Source: Stieleria neptunia (GTDB lineage: Bacteria > Planctomycetota > Planctomycetia > Pirellulales > Pirellulaceae). Taken from it: a DNA stretch of 64,000 nucleotides. Shown piece after piece: positions 42,857 to 51,800 of the stretch (positions are counted from its first letter, which is position 1; the number at the start of each line of letters is the position of its first letter). Where the stretch lies: NCBI RefSeq assembly GCF_007754155.1, contig NZ_CP037423.1:1612001-1676000 (forward strand), given 5' to 3'. Below the pieces are notes generated by a model that was given only the letters and a program-made list of their open reading frames with translations, did no database searches and was not told the DNA's origin. A program made the position numbers and the translations under genes.

Positions 42857-45490
42857 TTAAACGTCCAGGTTCCGGACGTCGAGGGCGTGTTTTTCGATGA
42901 ACTCGCGTCGTGGTTCGACTTTGTCGCCCATCAGCAGCCGGAACATTTCATCGGCCGCCCCGGCGTCTTTCATGTTGACCTTGATCAGCGTTCGGTTGGC
43001 CGGGTCGAGCGTCGTCTCGCGAAGCTCTTCGGCGTTCATTTCGCCCAGCCCCTTAAAGCGAGTCACTTGCAGCCCCTTTTCGCCGGCCGCCCGGACTTCG
43101 GGCAACAGGTCGCGCAGGTCGACCATCGGCCGCCGCGTGTCTTCGCCGCGGACCAATTCGAAGCGTGGCGTGGTCATACCGGTTCGGTCGGCCGGGATCA
43201 GGTCTTCCAGGGAGAACCCGAGTTCGGAGAGTTCTTTCAGCCCGCTGTTGATCGTTCGGACTTCGTGCAGTTCAGCCAGGTGGGCAATCGTCTTGGTCGG
43301 CTCGGTGCTGGCCTCTGGGGCTGACTCGGCCTCGCCGCCGGCGGCATCGGCCGCGGCATCGGCCGCCGCCTCGGTTTCTTCGGCGGCCGCCTCGTCATCC
43401 AGGACCAAGTTGTGCTCGTTGAGATGCGTCTCGACTTCATCGGTGCTGTGGAACCAGTGTTCTTCGTTGCCGTAGGTCAGCAACCACGACGGCAACTTGT
43501 TCTTGACCGGGTCGATCCGCACGGCGTGGACGCGGAGGCTGACGCCGCGACGCTCCAGGGCCACGATCGCATCTTCCATCGAGGCCAGCGAACCGCATAG
43601 CTTTCGCATGTCCTCGCCTTCGATCCGTCGCCCGTCTTCGGCTTCGAAGACGGTGTCGTTGAGACCGCGATCGAGCAACTGGCCCTTCATTTCTTCGTCG
43701 GTTTGGACGTAGTAGCGGCTGCGTCCGTGGGTGACGCGGAACAGCGGCGGCTGTGCGACATAGACGTGCCCGTCGGCAACCAATTGGTACATTTGGCGAT
43801 AGAAAAAGCACAGCAGCAAGGTGCGGATATGGCTGCCGTCGACGTCGGCGTCAGTCATGATCACGATCTTGTTGTAGCGACGTTTGGAGATGTCTTGGTC
43901 GGCGCCGATGCCCGTTCCGATCGCTTGGATCATCGAACGGACTTCTTCGTTGGCCAGCACCTTGTCTTCGCGGCTCTTGTAGGCGTTGATGATCTTACCA
44001 CGCAGCGGCAGAATCGCTTGGAAGTCGCGCATTCGCCCGCCTTCGGCCGAACCGCCTGCCGAATCACCTTCGACCAGGTACACTTCGCAGCGTTCCATCT
44101 GCTTGCTGATGCAATCCCGCAATTTGCCGGGCAATCCGCCACCGCCGAGCGCGTCTTTTCGTTTCCGCAGCAAGTCCTTGGCCTTGCGAGCCGCTTCGCG
44201 AGCTTCGGAGGCCAGCAGTCCCTTGCGGACGATGGACTTGGCGATGCGCGGGTTTTCTTCCAGGTACTTCGACAGCTGCTCGCCGACGCCGCCGTTGATG
44301 ATGCCTTCGACTTCGCTGTTGCCGAGTTTGGTTTTCGTTTGGCCTTCGAACTGGGGATGTGGCACGCGAACGCTGATCACCGCCGTGATGCCTTCGCGGA
44401 TGTCGTCCCCTCCCAGCGCGGTGTTCTTGAGCAGGTTTTCTTTTTTGCCGTAATTGTTCAGTGTCCGCGTCAGTGCCGAGCGAAATCCGGAGACGTGCGT
44501 TCCGCCTTCGATCGTGTGAATGTTGTTGACGTAGGACTGGACGTTTTCGGTGTATTCGGTGCTGTACTGCAGTGCGATTTCGAATTGGCAGCCGTCTTTT
44601 TCACCGACGATCGAAATCACATCGCTGTGCAGCGGGTCGCTGGCTCGGTTGAGGTGTTCGACGAATTCGGTGATCCCGCGTTCGTATTTAAAATCGCCGC
44701 CCTCGCCGTTGCGTTCGTCCAGGAACGTGATCCGCACACCGCTGTTGAGGAACGCGAGTTCTTGCAGGCGTTTGTAGAGCGTGTCGAAGTTGAATTTGGT
44801 GACCGAAAAGATCTGCGCATCGGCCTTGAAGGTGGTTCTGGTGCCCGTCTTGCTGGTCGTGCGGCCCTTTTTGACCGGCCCGGTCGCGACGCCTCGTTCG
44901 TATTCTTGGCTCCAGGTGAATCCGTCTCGGCTGACTTCGGCTTCGGCCCACTGGCTGAGGAAGTTGACGACGGTGACGCCGACGCCGTGCAGGCCGCCGG
45001 AGGTTTGGTAGGCGCCTTTTTCAAACTTGCCGCCGAACTTGAGGACCGTCATCACCCCCTCGAGCGTGCTGACTTCGCGATCCAGTTCGGCCGAAAGCTC
45101 TTGGTGCTTGGTCACCGGGATGCCGCGACCGTCGTCTTCGACCGTCACGCTGCCGTCGGTGTGGACGATCACGGAGACCTTGCTGGCAAAGCCCGCCATC
45201 GCTTCATCGATCGAATTGTCGACGACTTCGTAGACCAGGTGGTGCAGCCCTCGCGTCGCGGTGTCGCCGATATACATCCCCGGGCGCTTTCGGACGTGAT
45301 CCAAGTCCGAAAGATGCTTCAGGTCTTCGTCGGTGTATTTCTGGTTCGCGGCGGGAATCGAGGAAACCGGCGCGTCGGGGCCGAGTTCCTGGGCGTCCAT
45401 TTCTTCCTGGGAGCCTTTTTCCTGTGCGCCCTCATCGGGCGAGTCTGGGGCGTCAGATTCCGGGAGATCCGAAGAGGGGGCGTCGCTCAT
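42857..45490 (-). CDS. gyrB: DNA gyrase subunit B
   Basis: An 877-residue type II topoisomerase B subunit, started at the ATG at 45490; about 45 acidic residues precede the first family motif. ATPase (GHKL) motifs: VRKRPGMYIG, YEVVDNSIDEA (catalytic E88, Mg-binding N92), DDGRGIPV and the GGLHGVGVTVVN lid. TOPRIM motifs: EGDSAGGSA and DADVDGSHI. The family signature KGLGEMNAEEL lies near the end and the C-terminus is the GyrB type. An acidic, Ala-rich insert of about 45 residues (DDEAAAEETEAAADA onward, plus strand about 43275-43410) interrupts the region after TOPRIM. Together with GyrA it introduces negative supercoils. Confidence 0.96.
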   Translation of the reverse strand: MSDAPSSDLPESDAPDSPDEGAQEKGSQEEMDAQELGPDAPVSSIPAANQKYTDEDLKHLSDLDHVRKRPGMYIGDTATRGLHHLVYEVVDNSIDEAMAGFASKVSVIVHTDGSVTVEDDGRGIPVTKHQELSAELDREVSTLEGVMTVLKFGGKFEKGAYQTSGGLHGVGVTVVNFLSQWAEAEVSRDGFTWSQEYERGVATGPVKKGRTTSKTGTRTTFKADAQIFSVTKFNFDTLYKRLQELAFLNSGVRITFLDERNGEGGDFKYERGITEFVEHLNRASDPLHSDVISIVGEKDGCQFEIALQYSTEYTENVQSYVNNIHTIEGGTHVSGFRSALTRTLNNYGKKENLLKNTALGGDDIREGITAVISVRVPHPQFEGQTKTKLGNSEVEGIINGGVGEQLSKYLEENPRIAKSIVRKGLLASEAREAARKAKDLLRKRKDALGGGGLPGKLRDCISKQMERCEVYLVEGDSAGGSAEGGRMRDFQAILPLRGKIINAYKSREDKVLANEEVRSMIQAIGTGIGADQDISKRRYNKIVIMTDADVDGSHIRTLLLCFFYRQMYQLVADGHVYVAQPPLFRVTHGRSRYYVQTDEEMKGQLLDRGLNDTVFEAEDGRRIEGEDMRKLCGSLASMEDAIVALERRGVSLRVHAVRIDPVKNKLPSWLLTYGNEEHWFHSTDEVETHLNEHNLVLDDEAAAEETEAAADAAADAAGGEAESAPEASTEPTKTIAHLAELHEVRTINSGLKELSELGFSLEDLIPADRTGMTTPRFELVRGEDTRRPMVDLRDLLPEVRAAGEKGLQVTRFKGLGEMNAEELRETTLDPANRTLIKVNMKDAGAADEMFRLLMGDKVEPRREFIEKHALDVRNLDV

Positions 45491-45847
45491 TGAGACCTGA
45501 AACGGGGCGTAAAAGTAGGCCGCATTTCGAGGGATGGTTCCCAATCCTGGTCATCCCAGAACCGCCTGCGGCAGAGTGCAGAATTCTACCATTTCTCGCC
45601 GACTTTCGCGAGGCGGTTGGATCTCTCCAAAGGCCGCAATTGGGGGCCTGATCGGACGCCGGTCGCCACCCGTCTGAGCCCTCTAAATTGTGGCAATTGC
45701 CTGGTTTTCCACTCGTTCGGGCTTCGTTCACGCGTTCTATCCTCTGGCTGCACGCTTCGTCGCTATCACCTTGTGGCGGCGAAGGTGTCCACAGCTCCGG
45801 CCGATCCAGTAAATTGCCGGAACTCGCACTCGAGCTCCAACGATCTT
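45491..45847. other. Upstream region of gyrB, no gene seen
   Basis: A 357-bp spacer between the gyrB start and the end of the giant repeat protein, which is transcribed toward gyrB on the same strand. I found no gene or strong hairpin. It should contain the gyrB promoter, which I cannot pinpoint. Confidence 0.4.
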
Positions 45848-48800
45848 TTATGTCTCGCCCAGGCTTTCAGCGGCAAGACGACTGTCCGCAAGTAGCGAAA
45901 TGAGCGATTCCGAGACTGTACGGTCCGGAAGTGAAGCCGCAAAAATCCAGTCCGAAGTGGACGCATCGCGGTCGATCGCAGCCGTGTTGGGAATGCCTGA
46001 GGCATTTTGGTTCGTTCGAGAAGTTGCTGCTTCGATCGTGTTTTTCGCCGCAGTCGGCAACGACGATTCGCCGTCGTCCACCTCCTGGTCTGGGAATGAG
46101 GAAAGTGCGGCGATCGGGGGAGGGCTGAGTACTACATCAATGTTGATGGTGCCGAGGGTGAGGTCCGATCCACCGCCGGTGCCTGTGTTGCCGCCGTCGT
46201 TGACCTTGATCGTAAGCAAGTCTTGGTTGTCGCCGAGCAGTCCGAACAGCGGCAACAGTAAAATGTTGGTCGGCGTATCGAAGTAGGTATTCAGTGCATC
46301 CACCGTGCCTGTCAATGAAACCGCATTTGTCCCGCTTCCCGTTGCCGTCACCCCTCCGCCAGTCAACACCGTCAGCGGGCTCAGCGACGATTCGATGGTG
46401 ACACTCAATGTTCCACCTGCGGCGTCCACATCAACCAGTTCGATCGTCCCGATATCAAGGCCCGAGAGCAAACCGCTCACCACGTTCAAGTCTGAAGGGA
46501 GCGTACCGACGTTGACCGGATCATCGTTGACCGCCGAGATGTCCAGGTTGACCGATGCGAGGGTGACGTCGCTGCCGGCACCGCTGCCGGTGTTTCCGTT
46601 GTCGTTGACGGTCACGCTCAGCAGCGTCGCATCGTTGCCGGCGGCGTTGAGTGCGCCGAGAAAACTGATGTTGGTCGGGACGTCGAGGTAGTTGTTTAGC
46701 TCGGTCAATGTTCCGGTCAACGTCGCCGCTGAGGTCCCATTACCGGTCAGGACGACCGAGGGATCGACGACCAATTGCAACGTTCCGCTGGCGACGTTGA
46801 CAGTGACGGTCAAATCGTTGGTCCCGGCGTCGACGTCCGCGATTTCAAGGCCGCTCAGGTTGAGCGAACTGAGCAGATCTTCGGTGACGCTCAGATCCGA
46901 AAGTGCGGATCCGATGTTGGTGGGGGCATCGTTGACGGCCGAGATGTCCAGGTTGACCGATGCGAGGGTGACGTCGCTGCCGCTGCCGCTACCGGTGTTT
47001 CCGTTGTCGTTGACGGTCACGCTCAGTAGCGTCGCGTCGTTGCCGGCGGCGTTGAGTGCGCCCAGGAAACTGATGTTGGTGGGGACGTCGAGGTAGTTGT
47101 TTAGCTCGGTCAATGTTCCGGTCAACGTCGCTGTGCCGGTTCCGTTACCAGTCAGGACGACCGAGGGATCGACGACCAATTGCAACGTTCCGCTGGCGAC
47201 GCTGACAGTGACGGTCAAATCGTTGGTCCCGGCGTCGACGTCCGCGATTTCAAGGCCGCTCAGGTTGAGCGAACTGAGCAGATCTTCGGTGACGCTCAGA
47301 TCCGAAAGTGCGGATCCGATGTTGGTGGGATCATCGTTGACCGCCGAGATGTCCACGTTGACTGATGCGAGGGTGACGTCGCTGCCGGTGCCGCTACCGG
47401 TGTTTCCGTTGTCGTTGACGGTCACGCTCAGTAGCGTCGCATCGTTGCCGGCGGCGTTGAGTGCGCCCAGGAAACTGATGTTGGTGGGGACGTCGAGGTA
47501 GTTGTTTAGCTCGGTCAATGTTCCGGTCAACGTCGCTGTGCCGGTTCCGTTACCGGTCAGGACGACGGAGGGATCGACGACCAATTGCAACGTTCCGCTG
47601 GCGACGCTGACAGTGACGGTCAAATCGTTGGTCCCGGCGTCGACATCCGCAATTTCAAGGCCGCTCAGGTTGAGCGAACTGAGCAGGTCTTCGGTGACGC
47701 TCAGATCCGAAAGTGCGGATCCGATGTTGGTGGGATCATCGTTGACCGCCGAGATGTCCAGGTTGACTGATGCGAGGGTGACGTCGCTGCCGCTGCCGCT
47801 ACCGGTGTTTCCGTTGTCGTTGACGGTCACGCTCAGTAGCGTCGCATCGTTGCCGGCGGCGTTGAGTGCGCCCAGGAAACTGATGTTGGTGGGGACGTCG
47901 AGGTAGTTGTTTAGCTCGGTCAATGTTCCGGTCAACGTCGCTGTGCCGGTTCCGTTACCGGTCAGGACGACGGAGGGATCGACGACCAATTGCAACGTTC
48001 CGCTGGCGACGCTGACAGTGACGGTCAAATCGTTGGTCCCGGCGTCGACATCCGCAATTTCAAGGCCGCTCAGGTTGAGCGAACTGAGCAGGTCTTCGGT
48101 GACGCTCAGATCCGAAAGTGCGGATCCGATGTTGGTGGGATCATCGTTGACCGCCGAGATGTCCAGGTTGACTGATGCGAGGGTGACGTCGCTGCCGCTG
48201 CCGCTACCGGTGTTTCCGTTGTCGTTGACGGTCACGCTCAGTAGCGTCGCATCGTTGCCGGCGGCGTTGAGTGCGCCGAGGAAATTGATGTTGGTGGGGA
48301 CGTCGAGGTAGTTGTTTAGCTCGGTCAATGTTCCGGTCAACGTCGCCGCTGAGGTCCCATTACCGGTCAGGACGACCGAGGGATCGACGACCAATTGCAA
48401 CGTTCCGCTGGCGACGTTGACAGTGACGGTCAAATCGTTGGTCCCGGCGTCGACGTCCGCGATTTCAAGGCCGCTCAGGTTGAGCGAACTGAGCAGATCT
48501 TCGGTGACGCTCAGATCCGAAAGTGCGGATCCGATGTTGGTGGGGGCATCGTTGACGGCCGAGATGTCCAGGTTGACCGATGCGAGGGTGACGTCGCTGC
48601 CGCTGCCGCTACCGGTGTTTCCGTTGTCGTTGACGGTCACGCTCAGTAGCGTCGCGTCGTTGCCGGCGGCGTTGAGTGCGCCCAGGAAACTGATGTTGGT
48701 GGGGACGTCGAGGTAGTTGTTTAGCTCGGTCAATGTTCCGGTCAACGTCGCTGTGCCGGTTCCGTTACCAGTCAGGACGACCGAGGGATCGACGACCAAT

Positions 48801-51800
48801 TGCAACGTTCCGCTGGCGACGCTGACAGTGACGGTCAAATCGTTGGTCCCGGCGTCGACGTCCGCGATTTCAAGGCCGCTCAGGTTGAGCGAACTGAGCA
48901 GATCTTCGGTGACGCTCAGATCCGAAAGTGCGGATCCGATGTTGGTGGGATCATCGTTGACCGCCGAGATGTCCACGTTGACTGATGCGAGGGTGACGTC
49001 GCTGCCGGCACCGCTGCCGGTGTTTCCGTTGTCGTTGACGGTCACGCTCAGTAGCGTCGCATCGTTGCCGGCGGCGTTGAGTGCGCCGAGGAAATTGATG
49101 TTGGTCGGGACGTCGAGGTAGTTGTTTAGCTCGGTCAATGTTCCGGTCAACGTCGCTGTGCCGGTTCCGTTACCGGTCAGGACGACCGAGGGATCGACGA
49201 CCAATTGCAACGTTCCGCTGGCGACGTTGACAGTGACGGTCAAATCGTTGGTCCCGGCGTCGACGTCCGCGATTTCAAGGCCGCTCAGGTTGAGCGAACT
49301 GAGCAGATCTTCGGTGACGCTCAAGTCCGAAAGTGCGGATCCGATGTTGGTGGGGGCATCGTTGACGGCCGAGATGTCCAGGTTGACCGATGCGAGGGTG
49401 ACGTCGCCTGCACCATCGTCGGCCGTCACACTTAATACGGTCGCGTCATTCCCGTTTGCGTTGAGCGTCCCCAAAAAACGGATGTTGGTTGAATTGTCGA
49501 GGTAGTTGTTGAGTTCGGACAGCGTTCCGATCAATGTTGCCGTTGCAGTTCCGTTGCCGGTCAGGTCTACCGACGGGTCGGCGATCAGTTGCAGTGTTCC
49601 GCTGGCGACGCTGACGGTGACAGTCAGGTCGTCCGTCCCGGCATCGTTGTCTGCGATTTCGAGTCCGCTGAGATTGAGTGAACTGAGAAAATCTTCGGTA
49701 ACGTTGAGGTCGGAAATGATTGCCCCGGCGTTGAAGGGCGCGTCATTGACAGCGGCAATGTCCAGGTTGACCGATGCGAAGGTGACGTCGTTGCCTCCTC
49801 CGCTGCCGCCGTTTCCGTTGTCGTTGACGGTCACGCTGAGCAGGGTTGCATCGTTGCCTGAGACGTTTAGCGGTCCTAAGAAGCGGATGTTATTCGGGTT
49901 GTCGAGGTAACTGTTGAGTTCGGTTAGGGTGCCGGTCAACGTTGCCAGAGCGGTTCCGTTGCCGCTCAGGACCACCGACGGATCGACGGTCAATTGCAGC
50001 GTTCCGCTGGCGACGCTGAGGGTGACGGTCAGGTCGTTCGTCGCTGCGTCGACGTCAGCGATTTGCAAGCCGCTCAAGTTAAGCGGGCTGGCTAAGTCTT
50101 CGATGACGCTGAGGTCGGTGAGTGAAGATCCGATGTTAGTGGGGGCGTCGTTGATTGCAGCGATGTCCAGGTTGACCGATGCGAGGGTGACGTCGCTGCC
50201 TCCCCCGCTGCCCGTGTTTCCGTTGTCGTTGACGGTCACGCTGAGCAGGGTTGCATCGTTGCCCGCGGCGTTTAATGCTCCCACGAAACTGATGTTGGTC
50301 GGAATGTCGAGGTAGTTGTTGAGTTCGGTCAGGGTTCCGGTCAACGTTGCCGTTCCAGTTCCGTTTCCTGTCAGGACCAGCGACGGATCGACAACCAATT
50401 GCAGTGTCCCGTTGGCGACACTGACGGTGACGGTCAGATCGTCCGTTCCCACGTCGACGTCGGCGATTTGCAAGCCGCTCAGGTCAAGTGGGCTGAGCAA
50501 GTCTTCGGTGACGCTGAGGTCGGAGAGCAGTGTCCCAATATTGGTCGGTGCGTCGTTCACTGCTGAGATATCTAAGTTGACCGATGCAAGGGCGACGTCG
50601 TTGCCACCGCCATTGCCGGTGTTGCCCCCGTCGTTGATGGTAACGGTCAACAGGTCGGCATCGTCGCCGAATAAGTCTAATCCGCTCAGGTAGTTCAAGT
50701 TCAGCGGGTTATCCAAATACGAGTTGAGGTCATCGAGTGAACCGATCAAGGTGACGGTTCCGGTGCCGTTGCCGAGTACATCGATGGTGGGAACTCCAGA
50801 GACTTGGAGAAAACCATCTTCGACACTAAGAGTCAGTTGGTGATTGCTAACCGGTGCGTCTGAGTCGGCGATGTCTAAGGCACTTAAGTTGATCGGACTC
50901 AATGTGTCTTCGGTGACCGCAGCATCCGGAACGGTACTGCCGGCGTTGTACGGATCATCGTTGACCGGTGTGACGTTGACGATGAAATCAAAATCAACCG
51001 ATGTCGCCCCGTCCTCTCCGCCGTCGGCCAGGTTGAGACGAACGAGATCGGACGACGTTTCGGAACCGTCGTGTCGATACGTGACGCGTCCGTTGTCGAT
51101 GTCGTCCTGGGTGAATGAGTTGATCGGGATGAACGGAAAGGATGTGGCCTCGAAGTATCCGTTGGCGGGACCCGAAACGATGCTGTAGCGAATTTCAGCG
51201 CCTTCATCATCGGGGTCATCCTCGGCAAGTTCATCACGGCTCAATGTGACGCCTTCCCCTTCAGAGACCGTAATCGCGTTGTTCGTTGCCAGTACGGGAG
51301 GGTCGTTGACGGCACTGATCGTCACGTCGGCTGATCCGATGACCACGAGGTTGTCGGGATCGGACACCGCGGCCGTGATGGAGTCGATTCTTGTCCCAAA
51401 GAGATTTTCCGCCCCCAGATATTCAATGCGATTGGGCTGGTCAAGAAACGCGTTCAAACTGCTCGCCGTTCCAGAGAGAGTCAGCATGTTGGTTTCGCTG
51501 CCGCCGACCACAACGTTATTGGCGTTTACCGAAGCGAGCGTGCCTGAAGAAGCCGATAATCGAAGCGTCAGTGGGTCGTCGTCTTCGTCGACTAGCGTGA
51601 GGCTACTCCAGTCAATGAAGGATTGAACGTCTTCCGCGACAAAAAATTCGCTCGGCAATCCGCCGGCATTGCGAGGCAAATCGTTGGTGGGCTGGATCGT
51701 CAGATAGGCAACGGCTTTCGGACCGTCGGAGCTACCATCGTTGACCGTGAATTCGATGCGGCGCTGGTTGGTGGACGGGTTTTCGGAGGTGTTGTAGTAG

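Noticed and set aside
43703..45493. 596-codon plus-strand open frame opposite gyrB
   Set aside because: GyrB motifs on the minus strand are certain; the plus-strand translation has low-complexity Val/Phe/Asp sequence.
46305..50693. A ladder of plus-strand open frames of about 134 codons in the repeat array
   Set aside because: They mirror the 405-bp repeats of the minus-strand gene; the frame is open because of codon make-up, and no start signals exist.
46305..50720. CRISPR-like array
   Set aside because: Repeat units of 405 bp are coding and have no spacer structure; no cas genes are present.
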